From assembly GCA_031278215.1 (NCBI GenBank), contig JAITKV010000019.1:1-64000 (forward strand): 64,000 bases of DNA, read 5' to 3'. A program made the translations under genes and the position numbers. Below, in pieces: positions 8,167-17,529 of this stretch (within the stretch, counting starts at the first letter, position 1; each line of letters starts with the position of its first letter). The DNA comes from Spirochaetaceae bacterium. Its GTDB lineage: Bacteria; Spirochaetota; Spirochaetia; Treponematales; Breznakiellaceae. The notes below the pieces were generated by a model. That model was not told the origin of the DNA and searched no databases. It saw nothing but the letters and a program-made list of their open reading frames with translations.

Positions 8167-9960
8167 CTACTTGTACAGGGGCCCCAGGGCCGCGCACGCC
8201 CGGTAATCCGCGCCTTCCTTATCCAGTCCAAAGGCGTTCCAATAGGCGGGCCTAAAAATATCTTCTTCCGGAACATTGTGCATGCAAACCGGGATCCGCA
8301 GTATTGAACATAGGGCGATCAGATCCGCCCCGATATGGCCGTAGGAAATTGCTCCGTGGTTGGCGCCCCAGTTGTTCATCACGTCGTAGGCGGTCTTAAA
8401 GGCCCCCGTACCGGTTACCCTGGGGGCAAACCAGGTGCAGGGCCAGGTATAGTCGGTGCGTTTCCATAATATGTCCGAAACAGGATCCGGCAGGTTCACC
8501 GTCCAGCCTTCGGCAATTTGAACGACGGGGCCCAATCCCTTTACCATGTTAAGCCTGGTCATGGTAACGGGCATTTCCGCCCTGGTAAGGAACCGCGAAG
8601 AAAAACCACCGCCCCGGAAATACCCCAGATCCGCCGCATTCCAGGTTGTCGCCGCCAGGCATGCCTCTTGATCCGCCCCGGTAACTTCCCAGAAGGGCTT
8701 CATCAGCCCCCGGCCCTCCGGATCTTTCATTTCTCCCGATGCGTCGATACAGGCCGCGCCGGAATTGATCAGGTGGATAAAGCCCCCGGCTTCCTTTGCC
8801 TTTCCGCTAAGCTCGTACGCGGCGGCTTTTTTAAGCGCCCCGGGACTCCAGTAGGTCCGGACGTCGGCAAAAATTTGGGCGCGACCGGTTAGGAGTTTTC
8901 CAAACAGCATGCCCGCGCCGTTGAGGGTATCGTTTTCCGTGGCCAGAATATAAGGCTCCCTGGCCCCCTCCCAGTCAAAGGACGAATTTAAAAGGGATTC
9001 GGGAAAATCACAGTTCGGATAAAAATCGGTCCACTGCCGCTGCCCCTGGAAGCCTCCGGCGATGGCGTTATGACCGGCCCGTTCTTCCTCAAAGCCTTCG
9101 GGCAGGTTTGGGTTGCCGTTAAAAAGATCCTTGATGATGCACATCATTTTGACCAGAAATTCCCAGGATCTTTCTTTTTCCGCCGGGGACTTTTGCATCT
9201 CTCCGGGGTTTTTATCAAATCCTTCCTTGCAGTATTTCTTGGTCCAGGCCAGGGCCTTTTTGAATTCCGCTTCGTCGTAGACGCCCTTTTCTATCCGGCG
9301 GATAATCTCCACCTCGTCAACGCTTTCGACCCTCATGCCCAGGTATTCTTCAAAAAAATCGGGATTGATGATTGAACCGGCGATTCCCATACAGATGGAG
9401 CCGATCTGCAGGTAACTTTTTCCCCGCATGGTGGCGGCCGCTAGGGCGGCGCGGCCAAAACGGAGCAATTTTTCCGTCACGTCCCCGGGAATCTCCGTAT
9501 CCTGGGCGTCTTGAACATCCCGCCCGTAGATGCCGAAAGCAGGAAGACCCTTCTGGGCGTGGCCGGCCAGTACCGCCGCCAGATAGACCGCTCCGGGCCG
9601 TTCGGTGCCGTTAAATCCCCAGACCCCTTTGATGGTCAGGGGGTCCATGTCCATGGTTTCCGAGCCGTAACACCAGCAGGGAGTAACCGTCAAGGTAATG
9701 TCCACCCCTTCCCGCCTGAATTTAGCGGCGCAGGCCGCGGCTTCCGCCACGCGCCCTATGGTGGAATCGGCAATAACAACCCGAACCGGATCTCCGTTGG
9801 AATACCGCAGGTTTTTTTCAAAAAGCGCCGCCGCGGCCTTTGCCATATTCATGGTCTGATCTTCCAGAGATTCCCGGACCTTTAAGGGACCCCGCCGCCC
9901 GTCGATGGTGGGCCGGATTCCAATCCTGGGATACGCTTCCCTATAACGGTTTTGTGCCAT
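8167..9960 (-). CDS. fucI: L-fucose isomerase
   Basis: 597 residues, the normal length. It interconverts L-fucose and L-fuculose (and usually D-arabinose and D-ribulose), Mn-dependent, cytoplasmic. It is recognised throughout: [20 protein letters not shown] at the start, [23 protein letters not shown]-like [46 protein letters not shown], and [12 protein letters not shown] near the end. The ATG at 9960 is chosen because GAGGAGG lies just upstream; the frame also opens at 9975. It overlaps the end of the regulator gene by 20 bases. No fuculokinase or fuculose-phosphate aldolase is present in this window. Confidence 0.97.
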   Translation of the reverse strand: MAQNRYREAYPRIGIRPTIDGRRGPLKVRESLEDQTMNMAKAAAALFEKNLRYSNGDPVRVVIADSTIGRVAEAAACAAKFRREGVDITLTVTPCWCYGSETMDMDPLTIKGVWGFNGTERPGAVYLAAVLAGHAQKGLPAFGIYGRDVQDAQDTEIPGDVTEKLLRFGRAALAAATMRGKSYLQIGSICMGIAGSIINPDFFEEYLGMRVESVDEVEIIRRIEKGVYDEAEFKKALAWTKKYCKEGFDKNPGEMQKSPAEKERSWEFLVKMMCIIKDLFNGNPNLPEGFEEERAGHNAIAGGFQGQRQWTDFYPNCDFPESLLNSSFDWEGAREPYILATENDTLNGAGMLFGKLLTGRAQIFADVRTYWSPGALKKAAAYELSGKAKEAGGFIHLINSGAACIDASGEMKDPEGRGLMKPFWEVTGADQEACLAATTWNAADLGYFRGGGFSSRFLTRAEMPVTMTRLNMVKGLGPVVQIAEGWTVNLPDPVSDILWKRTDYTWPCTWFAPRVTGTGAFKTAYDVMNNWGANHGAISYGHIGADLIALCSILRIPVCMHNVPEEDIFRPAYWNAFGLDKEGADYRACAALGPLYK

Positions 9961-10969
9961 TCGTTTCCTCCTCATGACGAATAATAGTTACCGGAAGCCG
10001 GGTAACGCGGCTTCCGTATTTTTCCCGCGGAAAAAAGCCGGATTTTTTTTGGTTGATTTTGTCGATGATCTTTGTGCAGGCGGACCTGCCCATTTCAACG
10101 GCGTTCTGCGCGGCAATATACCGGCAGCCCGGCAAGAAGGGGGTGTACTCGGAGGTGTCAAACCCGGCTATCACCGCCTGGGCCCCGGCCCCCAAAAGGT
10201 AGCGTTCCATCCCCAGGTGGACCATCAGGTTCACCGCCACCATCGCCTCCGGGGGATTTGGGTTCTCCAGGACAGTCTTCATCCGGTCGTATCCGTCTTG
10301 TACCTCCATGCCGCCCAGACAAATCAAGCCCGGTTCGGGAACTATCCCCGCTTCCGCCAAAGCCCGGGCAAAACCGGAAAGCCGTTCCCGGGCGGTGGAT
10401 ACGGTAATATCCCCGCCCACAAAGGCGATACGCCGGTACCCGTCGCCAAGGAGGGCCCTGGTAAGCTCAAAGGCCCCTTTTTCGTTGTCCGAAGCAATGG
10501 CGTCCAGATTTGCCCCCTCCGCAAGCCGGTCTACCAGGATCACCGGTATTCCCCGGTCCGCGACGGCCTGAAGATGATCCCCCCGGGAACTTGCGGGTAT
10601 AACCACCATGCCGTCGACGCCCCGGTCCGCCAGCATGGCAGTCCGCTTTTTTTCCACCTCCGTAGAATTGCCGGAAGAAACCAAAAGCATGGTATAGCCG
10701 TAGGTAATCAATTTTTCCCCCATTTCTTCCGCCACATCCATAAAAAAATTGTTCGCCAGTTCCGGAACAATAAAGGCCACGGTCATGGTGGACCGGGTTT
10801 TAAGGCTCCGGGCGATAAAATTTGTCCGGTAGCCAAGGCTTTTCGCCGCTTTAAGTACCTTTGTTCTGGTTTCTTCCGTAACCCCTTTGGTTTCCGGCGC
10901 CAGGACCCTTGAAACGGTCGCCGTGGAAACTCCGGCTAAGGCTGCTACATCACGGATCGTTTTTCCCAT
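9941..10969 (-). CDS. LacI-family transcriptional regulator of the fucose operon
   Basis: 342 residues. The N-terminal helix-turn-helix and hinge are classical ([20 protein letters not shown]), followed by a sugar-binding core like that of RbsR/PurR ([28 protein letters not shown]). The ATG at 10969 is preferred; the frame can extend to a TTG at 10984. A LacI-type operator (10988-11001) lies directly before it and another (11559-11572) at the promoter before fucU. The regulator therefore probably represses its own operon and is released by a sugar or sugar derivative. It sits second in the operon, between fucU and fucI. Confidence 0.93.
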   Translation of the reverse strand: MGKTIRDVAALAGVSTATVSRVLAPETKGVTEETRTKVLKAAKSLGYRTNFIARSLKTRSTMTVAFIVPELANNFFMDVAEEMGEKLITYGYTMLLVSSGNSTEVEKKRTAMLADRGVDGMVVIPASSRGDHLQAVADRGIPVILVDRLAEGANLDAIASDNEKGAFELTRALLGDGYRRIAFVGGDITVSTARERLSGFARALAEAGIVPEPGLICLGGMEVQDGYDRMKTVLENPNPPEAMVAVNLMVHLGMERYLLGAGAQAVIAGFDTSEYTPFLPGCRYIAAQNAVEMGRSACTKIIDKINQKKSGFFPREKYGSRVTRLPVTIIRHEEETNGTKPL

Positions 10970-10987
10970 CGTACCTGTCCCCAATAA

Positions 10988-11001
10988 TGTAAACGTTTAC
11001 A
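10988..11001. promoter_or_regulatory. LacI-type operator between fucU and the regulator gene
   Basis: Perfect 14-bp palindrome TGTAAACGTTTACA, the CcpA/LacI-type operator core with central CG. It abuts the fucU stop codon and precedes the regulator start. With the second site 570 bases upstream it could support looping. Confidence 0.85.
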
Positions 11002-11439
11002 CTATTTTTTAAGTGGAATTACCCCCTTTGTCAAAATGATATTACCGTAGGGCGCCGTTTCGCCGGACATGACCACCGCATAGGCCTTTCTGCACCGTTC
11101 GTAAAAAGCGGACCGTTCTATCCGCTCCGTCGCGGGGGTCCCGGGCCAGCGCCGGTCTATGACGGCGCGGAAGGACCTTTCCACCGAAGGATCAAGCTCG
11201 TCCCCCGGAACAGGCTTCATCATGAGCACCGGATGGGGAACATAGGAGTCCAAATTGATTAGGGCCAGAATTCCCTCTAAAAGCGCCGGTATTTTAACCC
11301 CGTCGGCCCGGATCACCCGGGAATTAAAGGTATTTCCCGGGAAGAAGGCGTCTCCCAGGACCAGTTCATCCCCATGACCCATGCGGAACAAGGCGTCCAG
11401 GAGTTCGGGGCTTATAACAGGATCGATTCCGATTAACAT
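11002..11439 (-). CDS. fucU: L-fucose mutarotase
   Basis: 145 residues of the RbsD/FucU family (E. coli FucU 140). It interconverts alpha and beta anomers of L-fucose so that FucI gets its preferred form. The conserved segments are MGHGDE with His22, the catalytic-type histidine, then VIRADG, LDSYVPHPVLMM, RSAFYERCRKAYAVV and YGNIILTKGV. The start is set by GGAGGAACT directly before the ATG at 11439; the open frame runs further upstream but without a binding site. It is first in the fucose operon, about 75 bases after the predicted transcription start. Confidence 0.95.
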   Translation of the reverse strand: MLIGIDPVISPELLDALFRMGHGDELVLGDAFFPGNTFNSRVIRADGVKIPALLEGILALINLDSYVPHPVLMMKPVPGDELDPSVERSFRAVIDRRWPGTPATERIERSAFYERCRKAYAVVMSGETAPYGNIILTKGVIPLKK

Positions 11440-11521
11440 AGTTCCTCCGGCAGTTGTCCGGTCTGCGCCGCGGCCCGCCGCTACCCGCCGCGGCCTCCCC
11501 GGTTTTAAAACAACTGTCATC

Positions 11522-11550
11522 AGTATCACCCCAAAATTCCCGGCTGTCAA
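11522..11550 (-). promoter_or_regulatory. Promoter of the fucose operon
   Basis: On the minus strand: a consensus TTGACA (11550-11545), a 17-base spacer, then GATACT (11527-11522). The operator at 11559-11572 lies eight bases upstream of the -35 box, so bound LacI protein would hinder polymerase. Between 11440 and 11766 there is no gene, only this promoter, the operator, a GC-rich leader with a possible CAGTTGT/ACAACTG stem, and the tRNA-Gly promoter. Confidence 0.8.
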
Positions 11551-11558
11551 CAAAAAAA

Positions 11559-11572
11559 TGTAAACGATTACA
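11559..11572. promoter_or_regulatory. LacI-type operator at the fucose promoter
   Basis: TGTAAACGATTACA, differing from the second site (10988-11001) at one position. It sits just upstream of the -35 box. Confidence 0.85.
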
Positions 11573-11684
11573 TTTTTTTCGGAAATTTCTCCTTTTTTTG
11601 CGAATTTAGGCCGCCGGGAACCTATACGCCGTAGATCGGTAGTTCCCGGCGCCATAAAATGTCCGGGAATAATGCCCTTTTCTC

Positions 11685-11714
11685 TTGACAGACCGGCGCC
11701 TTAATGAGTATGGT
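11685..11714 (+). promoter_or_regulatory. Promoter of tRNA-Gly
   Basis: TTGACA, an 18-base spacer and TATGGT, about 50 bases before the tRNA. Confidence 0.5.
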
Positions 11715-11766
11715 AATACGGACCGGGCTTATACGCCGGCCAAGGGTCCTTTGGGGCCGGAATTGT

Positions 11767-11838
11767 GCGGGAATAGCTCAGTGGTAGAGCGCCACCTTGC
11801 CAAGGTGGATGTCGCGGGTCCGACTCCCGTCTCCCGCT
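11767..11838 (+). tRNA. tRNA-Gly (GCC)
   Basis: 72-nt cloverleaf: acceptor GCGGGAA with CTCCCGC (last pair A-C), D arm AGCTCAGTGGTAGAGC, anticodon stem CCACC/GGTGG around TTGCCAA, T arm GCGGG-TCCGACT-CCCGT. The T loop starts TCC rather than the usual TTC. Discriminator T; no encoded CCA. Confidence 0.95.
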
Positions 11839-11857
11839 GAAGGTAAAAACAAAAGAT

Positions 11858-14455
11858 CTAGACCAGATCGCGCCTTGTGGCGATCCGCACGGCGTCGGCG
11901 CCGTTAAGGGCCCCCAGTTTTTTGTACAGCAGCTTCATCGTGGTTTTAACCGCCCCAATGGAAAGCCCTTCGTTTTCCGCGATTTCTTCCCAGGTAAAGC
12001 CCTTGGAAAGATTCGTCAGCATAAGCTTTTCTTTTCTGGTAAGGAATATCCGGGCGTTTTTTTCGTCCTCATGGCATTTTTTTACAAGAGAAATTTTCTT
12101 GGCGTAGGCCGAAGCGCGGCTTCGGATTCCTTCGAGCCATTTTCGGGGAATGGAACATGTTTTGTCTTCCAGGGCCGCCCCCAAAAGAAGCCGCATGTCG
12201 TCCCCCAGTTCAATAAAGGGCATGTCCAGGGAACTGGGGACAGAAACTTCATAGGCCGTTTTAAGGATCTTCAGGGCGCCCTTCCGGTCTCCCCGGTGAT
12301 ACCGGCTTACCGCTTCCAGGGCTTTCATCTCCAAAAAACCCAGAATATACGTTCCCAGGCTTTTGTTATATTCCTCGCTGGCAAGTATTTCCATCACCGC
12401 GTCGTACCGTTTTTCTGCAAAAAACCATTTTGCCTTTATCAGGATTTCCAGGTGGTTAAACAGGGAATTTAACTCTTCTTCCTCGAATTCGCTTAAAAGC
12501 CACCGGGCAAGCCTGTCCGGTTCTCCAATGTGGGCATAAAACCATCCGGTAACAATGTCATGGTTAACATGGCGGTTAAAATAGCCGGTAACCGCAAGCT
12601 GCGCTTCCAGTTGCCGTAAAATTTCGGTGATCCCCCGGTAATTTCCTTCATGCAGCAGGATCCGAAGCAGAAAAAAAAGCCCCCGGTTTTCCGTTTCGTA
12701 CTGCCGTTTTTCCCGGGCCTTAAACACCGCCTGCCGGGCAAACTGTTCGGCGCCGTTAAGGTCGCTCTTAAAATAGGCCATTTCGGCATAGGCCAGATCG
12801 TCGGCGCCGTAAAGGAATCCGTCAAGTACATTGGCCGCATGGGGAACCGCCGCGGCAAAGGCCTGAAGGGCCCCTTCAAATTCTCCGGGTTCCAGGGGAT
12901 GCGGAACTTGGCTTACATAGGAAAGTATGCTGGTTTTGGCCACACGCCCTCCCCCTTCCCAGGGATTACGCATGTGGTAATAATTTGCCCGGATATAATT
13001 ATCTACCCCAAAATAATTCCGGGTATAACGGCACAGAATAAGCGAAAGGCTTCCCAGGCCGGTGTAACATTCCGAAAGGATATGGGAACTTAGGGGGCTT
13101 GGCGGCAGGGTTTCGAAATACGCGATGGCTTCTTTTAATTCCGCGGTGGAATCGTCAAAACGCCCCAGGTTAAGAAGCAGCTGGGGTCTTACAACGTACC
13201 TAAGGATAAGAAAATTCCCGTCCGCTTCGTCCCGGTCCGGGGCGGTATACAGGTCGGTAAGAATGTCCAGCAAAGAAGACGCGGTGGTCCGTGTCATGAT
13301 CCGGGGAAAAAGGGAAACAAGATCCACCAGCCCCTGGTAGCTGCGGGCCCGGGCCAGGTGGATAGCCGCGTCGGTGTAAAGGCCGTTTTGCACGCACCAT
13401 TCGGCAATCCGCACGGATTTTTCTTTAAGCTCCTCGCCGGCCAGTTCCTTTTGCTTTTTCTGCAGATAATCCAGAAAAATCCTGTGGATGCGGTATCCGT
13501 TCAAGTAGCTGTCAAACCAAATCAGGGAACTGAATTTTTCCATTTCTTCGATCACCATCTTCCGGGGCGCCAATAGTTCCAATAAATCCCGGGGCCACCG
13601 TTCAAGCAGGGAAAGTTCAATCAAAAATTTTTTAACACCGCCGTCCATTTTTTGATAGGCGGTATCCACCAGGTCCCGGACCATGCCGGTGTTAAGCAGG
13701 CCCCGGGTATACGGCTTTTTATATTTTTCCATTTCCCCCGCAAGAAAATTTACCGCCAGGGCCCAGCCCTCGGTGTCATGGTGAATGTCCCGCAGTTCCT
13801 GCTCGGTAAGAAGGATCTTTCTTTGGCGAAATAACGCTTCTATTTCCATTTCATTAAACCGCAGTTCATCGGCCCCTACCCGGATAAGGTTGCCCTTGGA
13901 CAGAATCGGAACGGTATTAAAAGCCGGTTCGTGCCGGCAAATAAAAATAAACCGGTAATGGGAAATGGGAACCGCCAGAATCCGCTCCATAAATTCCCAA
14001 ACCGGTTTTGCCTGGATCATATGAAAGTCGTCAAAAACCATGACATAGTTTTTTCCGGCGATCATCTCCCTTTCCAGCACCGCAAGATGATGATAAATCA
14101 TTCTGCCCGTATCGGGAAAACCCATTTCCACCATGCTTTTGCCTACCCGGTGATCAATTAGCCCGATGGATTTAGAAATGTTTTCCCAAAAATGTCCGGG
14201 ATGATTATCCCGCGCAGAAAGCTGCACCCATATCGTCTGTTCCGGCTTTTTAAGCAGAAAAGAAGATACCGCATAGGTTTTACCGTATCCTTCCCCGGCG
14301 GTTATAATAGTTACAAAACTTTTTTGGCAATGTTCCAAAATAGCATCCACCCGTTCCCGTTGCAGAAATTCACCCGGCAGCGCCGGCGGCAGAGGGACGG
14401 GCGGTTTTTTGTTTTTATTCAATACCGGTGGTTTTCCGAAGATTCTATACTGCAT
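11858..14455 (-). CDS. Large MalT-like LuxR-family transcriptional activator
   Basis: 865 residues, the size of MalT-type STAND regulators. Walker A AGEGYGKT is at residues 53-60 and Walker B VMVFDDF near 138-143. A long helical, TPR-like middle (about 330-780) follows. The C-terminal LuxR helix-turn-helix starts at about residue 800 (LTRKEKLMLTNLSKGFTWEE, then LSIGAVKTTMKLLYKKL). In the family, an inducer and ATP switch the protein to a DNA-binding oligomer. It stands alone between tRNA-Gly and repeat-bearing non-coding DNA, so its target is unknown; the neighbouring fucose operon already has its own regulator. Confidence 0.9.
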   Translation of the reverse strand: MQYRIFGKPPVLNKNKKPPVPLPPALPGEFLQRERVDAILEHCQKSFVTIITAGEGYGKTYAVSSFLLKKPEQTIWVQLSARDNHPGHFWENISKSIGLIDHRVGKSMVEMGFPDTGRMIYHHLAVLEREMIAGKNYVMVFDDFHMIQAKPVWEFMERILAVPISHYRFIFICRHEPAFNTVPILSKGNLIRVGADELRFNEMEIEALFRQRKILLTEQELRDIHHDTEGWALAVNFLAGEMEKYKKPYTRGLLNTGMVRDLVDTAYQKMDGGVKKFLIELSLLERWPRDLLELLAPRKMVIEEMEKFSSLIWFDSYLNGYRIHRIFLDYLQKKQKELAGEELKEKSVRIAEWCVQNGLYTDAAIHLARARSYQGLVDLVSLFPRIMTRTTASSLLDILTDLYTAPDRDEADGNFLILRYVVRPQLLLNLGRFDDSTAELKEAIAYFETLPPSPLSSHILSECYTGLGSLSLILCRYTRNYFGVDNYIRANYYHMRNPWEGGGRVAKTSILSYVSQVPHPLEPGEFEGALQAFAAAVPHAANVLDGFLYGADDLAYAEMAYFKSDLNGAEQFARQAVFKAREKRQYETENRGLFFLLRILLHEGNYRGITEILRQLEAQLAVTGYFNRHVNHDIVTGWFYAHIGEPDRLARWLLSEFEEEELNSLFNHLEILIKAKWFFAEKRYDAVMEILASEEYNKSLGTYILGFLEMKALEAVSRYHRGDRKGALKILKTAYEVSVPSSLDMPFIELGDDMRLLLGAALEDKTCSIPRKWLEGIRSRASAYAKKISLVKKCHEDEKNARIFLTRKEKLMLTNLSKGFTWEEIAENEGLSIGAVKTTMKLLYKKLGALNGADAVRIATRRDLV

Positions 14456-14596
14456 TGAATTACTTTGCAGCCTCCGTTTTTTTAATTAGTTTCTATACTT
14501 ATTTTTCGCTATTTATAAAAATCTGTCAACAGCGTGGAGCACAATACGGACAAGGGCGCAAAAATCTTTGCCCCCCGGCCCCTTAAAAAAAACAGG

Positions 14597-14673
14597 GTTG
14601 TTTAAAAACAGCAAAATGCGGAACATTTTGCAAAGACCTGTTCCATAAGCAGCCGGGTTATTGAACAGGTTCC
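14597..14673. repeat. Dispersed two-hairpin repeat, family B, copy 1
   Basis: Starts GTTGTTTAAAAAC. Then a hairpin GCAAAATG/CATTTTGC (14611-14631) and a second hairpin with arms ACCTGTTC (14636-14643) and GAACAGGT (14663-14670) around CCGGGTTATT. It recurs at 29599-29704, with a compensatory C-G to G-C swap in the second stem. It lies in the 283-base gap between the MalT-like gene and the next gene, which otherwise holds only AT-rich sequence with no clear promoter. Confidence 0.8.
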
Positions 14674-14738
14674 CTATGCCGTATTTTTTCCATTTGGGTG
14701 TGGTACGCGTAATTTTCTCTTATTAGTGTTTAAAGGCA

Positions 14739-15254
14739 GTGGTAAAAAAGAACGAAGTCCTGTACCTGGTGGCGGAGCCGGAAAAATCGTGTAAAGCCCA
14801 GGTCAAGACCATGCGCCGGAAATTCCCGCCGCCGCGTCGATACAAAAAATACCTTAAATTTGTAAAAGAAGCGCCGTCCCAAAGTTATGTGTACCGCCCC
14901 CTGGACAGGGAGCGGGTTTTTTTAACGGCCCTGCGCCGGAGGGACGCGAATGCCGCCAAAAGGATCCTGGACGGGCTTTTATCCTCCTTTCGCAGATCCG
15001 GCCCCGGTAAATTACACCTTACCCGGTACCGGGCGGTGGAACTTATCGTACTGCTTTCCCGGACAGCCGCGGGAATAAACAAGGATCCCTTCATGCCGGA
15101 AGAAAACAACCGGTATATACGCCGCGTTCAAAAAGCCCGGAACAACGAAGAACTTACGATCCTGCTTAAACGGTTTGCAAAAAAAAGAGAAGCCCGCATT
15201 CTTTCACCGCCGGAAATACCCCGCAGGGGTTTCCGCGACCGTCCGTGTAATTGA
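14739..15254 (+). CDS. PocR-like/AraC-regulator fragment without DNA-binding domain
   Basis: 171 residues, basic. Residues about 55-110 resemble the linker of PocR-type AraC regulators: FLTALRRRDANAAKRILDGL, a gap, then a RYRAVELIVLLSRTAA stretch. No sensory domain precedes it and no AraC helix-turn-helix follows; the ends are rich in Arg, Lys and Pro. It starts at GTG with only a weak binding site. It could be a small stand-alone regulator, a remnant of a larger gene, or an unrelated protein. The stop codon overlaps the -35 box of the tRNA-Leu promoter. Resemblance is from memory of the family, so confidence is moderate. Confidence 0.55.
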   Translation: MVKKNEVLYLVAEPEKSCKAQVKTMRRKFPPPRRYKKYLKFVKEAPSQSYVYRPLDRERVFLTALRRRDANAAKRILDGLLSSFRRSGPGKLHLTRYRAVELIVLLSRTAAGINKDPFMPEENNRYIRRVQKARNNEELTILLKRFAKKREARILSPPEIPRRGFRDRPCN

Positions 15255-15279
15255 CAAAGCCCCCTCGATGGGGTATATT
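15251..15279 (+). promoter_or_regulatory. Promoter of tRNA-Leu
   Basis: Consensus TTGACA, a 17-base spacer and TATATT, 26 bases before the tRNA. It probably also drives tig and the protease genes behind it. Confidence 0.85.
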
Positions 15280-15304
15280 CCTTTATTGTCATGCGGTTAA
15301 ACCG

Positions 15305-15385
15305 GCGAGAGTGGTGAAACTGGTAGACACGCCAGACTTAGGATCTGGTGCCTTTGGCATAGGGGTCCGAGTCCCCTCTCTCGCA
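15305..15385 (+). tRNA. tRNA-Leu (TAG)
   Basis: 81-nt tRNA. Acceptor GCGAGAG/CTCTCGC, D arm GGTGAAACTGGTAGACAC, anticodon stem CCAGA/TCTGG around CTTAGGA (anticodon TAG), a short variable arm GTGCCTTTGGCAT and T arm GGGG-TCCGAGT-CCCC. Discriminator A; no encoded CCA. The trigger factor gene follows 36 bases later. Confidence 0.97.
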
Positions 15386-15421
15386 TACATACGAGGGAAC
15401 CCAATTTACACGAGGAATACG

Positions 15422-16783
15422 GTGGCCATAAACAAAGAAATAACCCGGCTGGAAAATTCATCGCTTAGGATGACCCTAAGGGTAAACAAGGAAGACGTCC
15501 GTTCCCAGTACGATGAATTGCTGGACGAATACGTTAAATCTTCCGCCATTCCCGGCTTTCGCAGGGGAAAGGTTCCCCGGGATATACTCGAACGGAAATT
15601 CGGCGCCGCCTTTCAACAGGAAGTCCTGGGAAAGATCATAGGCAAGACCGTGCAGGAAGTTTTTGCCGGCGACGACATTCCCCGGGAAAACAAACCCCTT
15701 CCCTACGCCGATCCCCGGCTGGAGGACGAACCGGCGCTGGACTTTGACAGCGACCTTTGTTTTTCCATTGTGTACGATGTCCTTCCCCAATTTACCCCCG
15801 GTCCCTGGAAGGGCCTGGAAGTAGAAGTACCGTCGGCGGCGGTAAGCGAAGAAGACATAGCCCGGGAACTGGAAGATATTCGGGACCGATCCTCCATTGT
15901 GCTGGACCGGGATGAGGGGGACGGCGCCGCCGCAGGAGACGTGGTTACCGTGGACTACTGCGAGCTTCGGGACGGCGGCCCCGTTCCGGGAACCGAACGG
16001 CAGGATTTTGTGTTTACCCTGGGAAGCGGCTACAACATATACCAGTTTGATGAACAGCTTATCGGCATGAAAAAGGACGAAACCAGGGATATTACCAAAA
16101 CCTTTCCCGACACCTACCCCTATAAGGATTTGGCGGGGAAAACCCTTACCGTCCGGGTTGTCCTTAGGGCCCTGAAAGAAAAAAAACTGCCGGATTTAAA
16201 CGACGAACTTGCCCAGGACGTAGACGAAAAATACCAGACCCTGGGGGACCTTAAAAACAGCATTCGGGAACGGCTTGGCAGGTCCCTGGACGGCCGAATC
16301 CGGGAAATTACCGTTTCCAGGATCTTGGAAAAGATCCTGGAAACCACCTCCATCGGTCTTCCCGAATCCATGGTCCGGCTGGAACTGGATTCCCGGTTCA
16401 AAAACCTTGCCCGGCGCTTTAATATCAACCAGAACGAGCTTATGGATAATCTGGCAAAAACAGGCCAGGATCCGCAGAAAATGCGGGAAGAATGGAGGCC
16501 CGAGGCGGAACGGGCCCTAAAAACCAGGCTTATCGTGGAAACCTTGATGGAAGAACTCAAACTGGAGGCGTCGGAACAGGACCTGGATGAGGAAATTAAA
16601 AGGCGGGCGGCTCTTCCCGACTCTCCCGGGGATTTTGAACAGTACTACAAACAGGAACAGGTGCGGGAGTACCTGAAAGAAGATATTAAGGAACGCAAGC
16701 TTTTTGACCTGCTTATCGCGGAAAATAAGATTAAGAAGGGAAAAAAGAGGACATACCTAGACCTTATGGGAAATAAGGAATAA
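15422..16783 (+). CDS. tig: Trigger factor, ribosome-associated chaperone
   Basis: 453 residues. It binds the ribosome exit tunnel and shields nascent chains. The ribosome-binding signature [18 protein letters not shown] is near residue 45, followed by the FKBP-type domain (about 150-245, with GDVVTVDY and [19 protein letters not shown]) and the long helical C-terminal arms. The start is a GTG at 15422 with CGAGGA upstream. The open frame extends back through tRNA-Leu, so an earlier start is impossible. It is first in the tig-clpP-clpX-lon cluster, a common bacterial and spirochaete arrangement. Confidence 0.95.
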   Translation: MAINKEITRLENSSLRMTLRVNKEDVRSQYDELLDEYVKSSAIPGFRRGKVPRDILERKFGAAFQQEVLGKIIGKTVQEVFAGDDIPRENKPLPYADPRLEDEPALDFDSDLCFSIVYDVLPQFTPGPWKGLEVEVPSAAVSEEDIARELEDIRDRSSIVLDRDEGDGAAAGDVVTVDYCELRDGGPVPGTERQDFVFTLGSGYNIYQFDEQLIGMKKDETRDITKTFPDTYPYKDLAGKTLTVRVVLRALKEKKLPDLNDELAQDVDEKYQTLGDLKNSIRERLGRSLDGRIREITVSRILEKILETTSIGLPESMVRLELDSRFKNLARRFNINQNELMDNLAKTGQDPQKMREEWRPEAERALKTRLIVETLMEELKLEASEQDLDEEIKRRAALPDSPGDFEQYYKQEQVREYLKEDIKERKLFDLLIAENKIKKGKKRTYLDLMGNKE

Positions 16784-16792
16784 ACTACAAAG

Positions 16793-16837
16793 AAGCTGTC
16801 CAACAAAGGTTTTTAATTTTTTTTTCAAGGACGGCTT
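16793..16837 (+). terminator. Hairpin with T-rich loop after tig
   Basis: Arms AAGCTGTCC and GGACGGCTT enclose a 27-base loop with two T-runs. It is not a standard terminator because the T-runs are in the loop. The left arm and loop closely match 21620-21647, so this may be a repeat rather than a terminator. Confidence 0.45.
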
Positions 16838-16926
16838 TGAATAAAGGGCCTTTTTTCGTCAAGCCCCGGAACGGCAGTTTTGTTCCGGATTGTGGGCCTG
16901 GCCCGGAAAGGTCCGCGGGAGCGGCT

Positions 16927-17529
16927 ATGAGCAACATCCTTCCTCATGTATTTGAACAAACCGGCATGGGCGAACGGTTTTATGATATTTATTCCAGGCT
17001 TCTTTCGGATAGGATCGTTTTTCTTGACGGGGATATTATGGACCTTACCGCCGATCTGGTGGTGGCCCAGCTTCTTTTCCTGGACGGTCAGAATACGGAA
17101 AAGGACATTAACCTGTACATTAATTCTCCCGGGGGCTCGGTTACCGCGGGGCTTGCCATCTACGACACGATTCAACATGTAAAATCCAGCGTCCAGACCA
17201 TATGTCTGGGCCAGGCCGCCAGCATGGCGGCCCTGATCCTCTGTTCCGGGTCCCCGGGAAAACGGCTGGTCCTGCCTTCTTCCCGGGTCTTAATACACCA
17301 GCCCTGGGGGGGCGCCCAGGGCCAGGCCGCCGACATAGGCATCCAGGCCCGGGAGATCCTGCGGTTAAAAAAGATCACCATTGACATTTTTGCCCGCCAC
17401 ACCGGCAGGGATCCGCAGCAGATTGCCCTTGACATGGAACGGGACTTTTATATGTCCGCCGAGGAAGCGGTAAGCTACGGAATGGCGGACAAGGTCTTAA
17501 TGAGGGAAAAACATGGCGCGACTGCGTAA
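16927..17529 (+). CDS. clpP: ATP-dependent Clp protease proteolytic subunit
   Basis: 200 residues. Serine protease chamber of the ClpXP complex. The catalytic triad is visible: Ser99 (GQAASMAA), His124 (LIHQPWGG) and Asp173 (MERDFYMS). The ATG at 16927 with GGGAG upstream gives the normal length; the open frame goes back to 16837 with non-conserved residues. It overlaps clpX by 17 bases, consistent with translational coupling of the two partners. Confidence 0.97.
   Translation: MSNILPHVFEQTGMGERFYDIYSRLLSDRIVFLDGDIMDLTADLVVAQLLFLDGQNTEKDINLYINSPGGSVTAGLAIYDTIQHVKSSVQTICLGQAASMAALILCSGSPGKRLVLPSSRVLIHQPWGGAQGQAADIGIQAREILRLKKITIDIFARHTGRDPQQIALDMERDFYMSAEEAVSYGMADKVLMREKHGATA

Noticed and set aside
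16837-16926. Earlier clpP start
   Set aside because: The 30 extra residues are not conserved and ATG 16927 has a good binding site.
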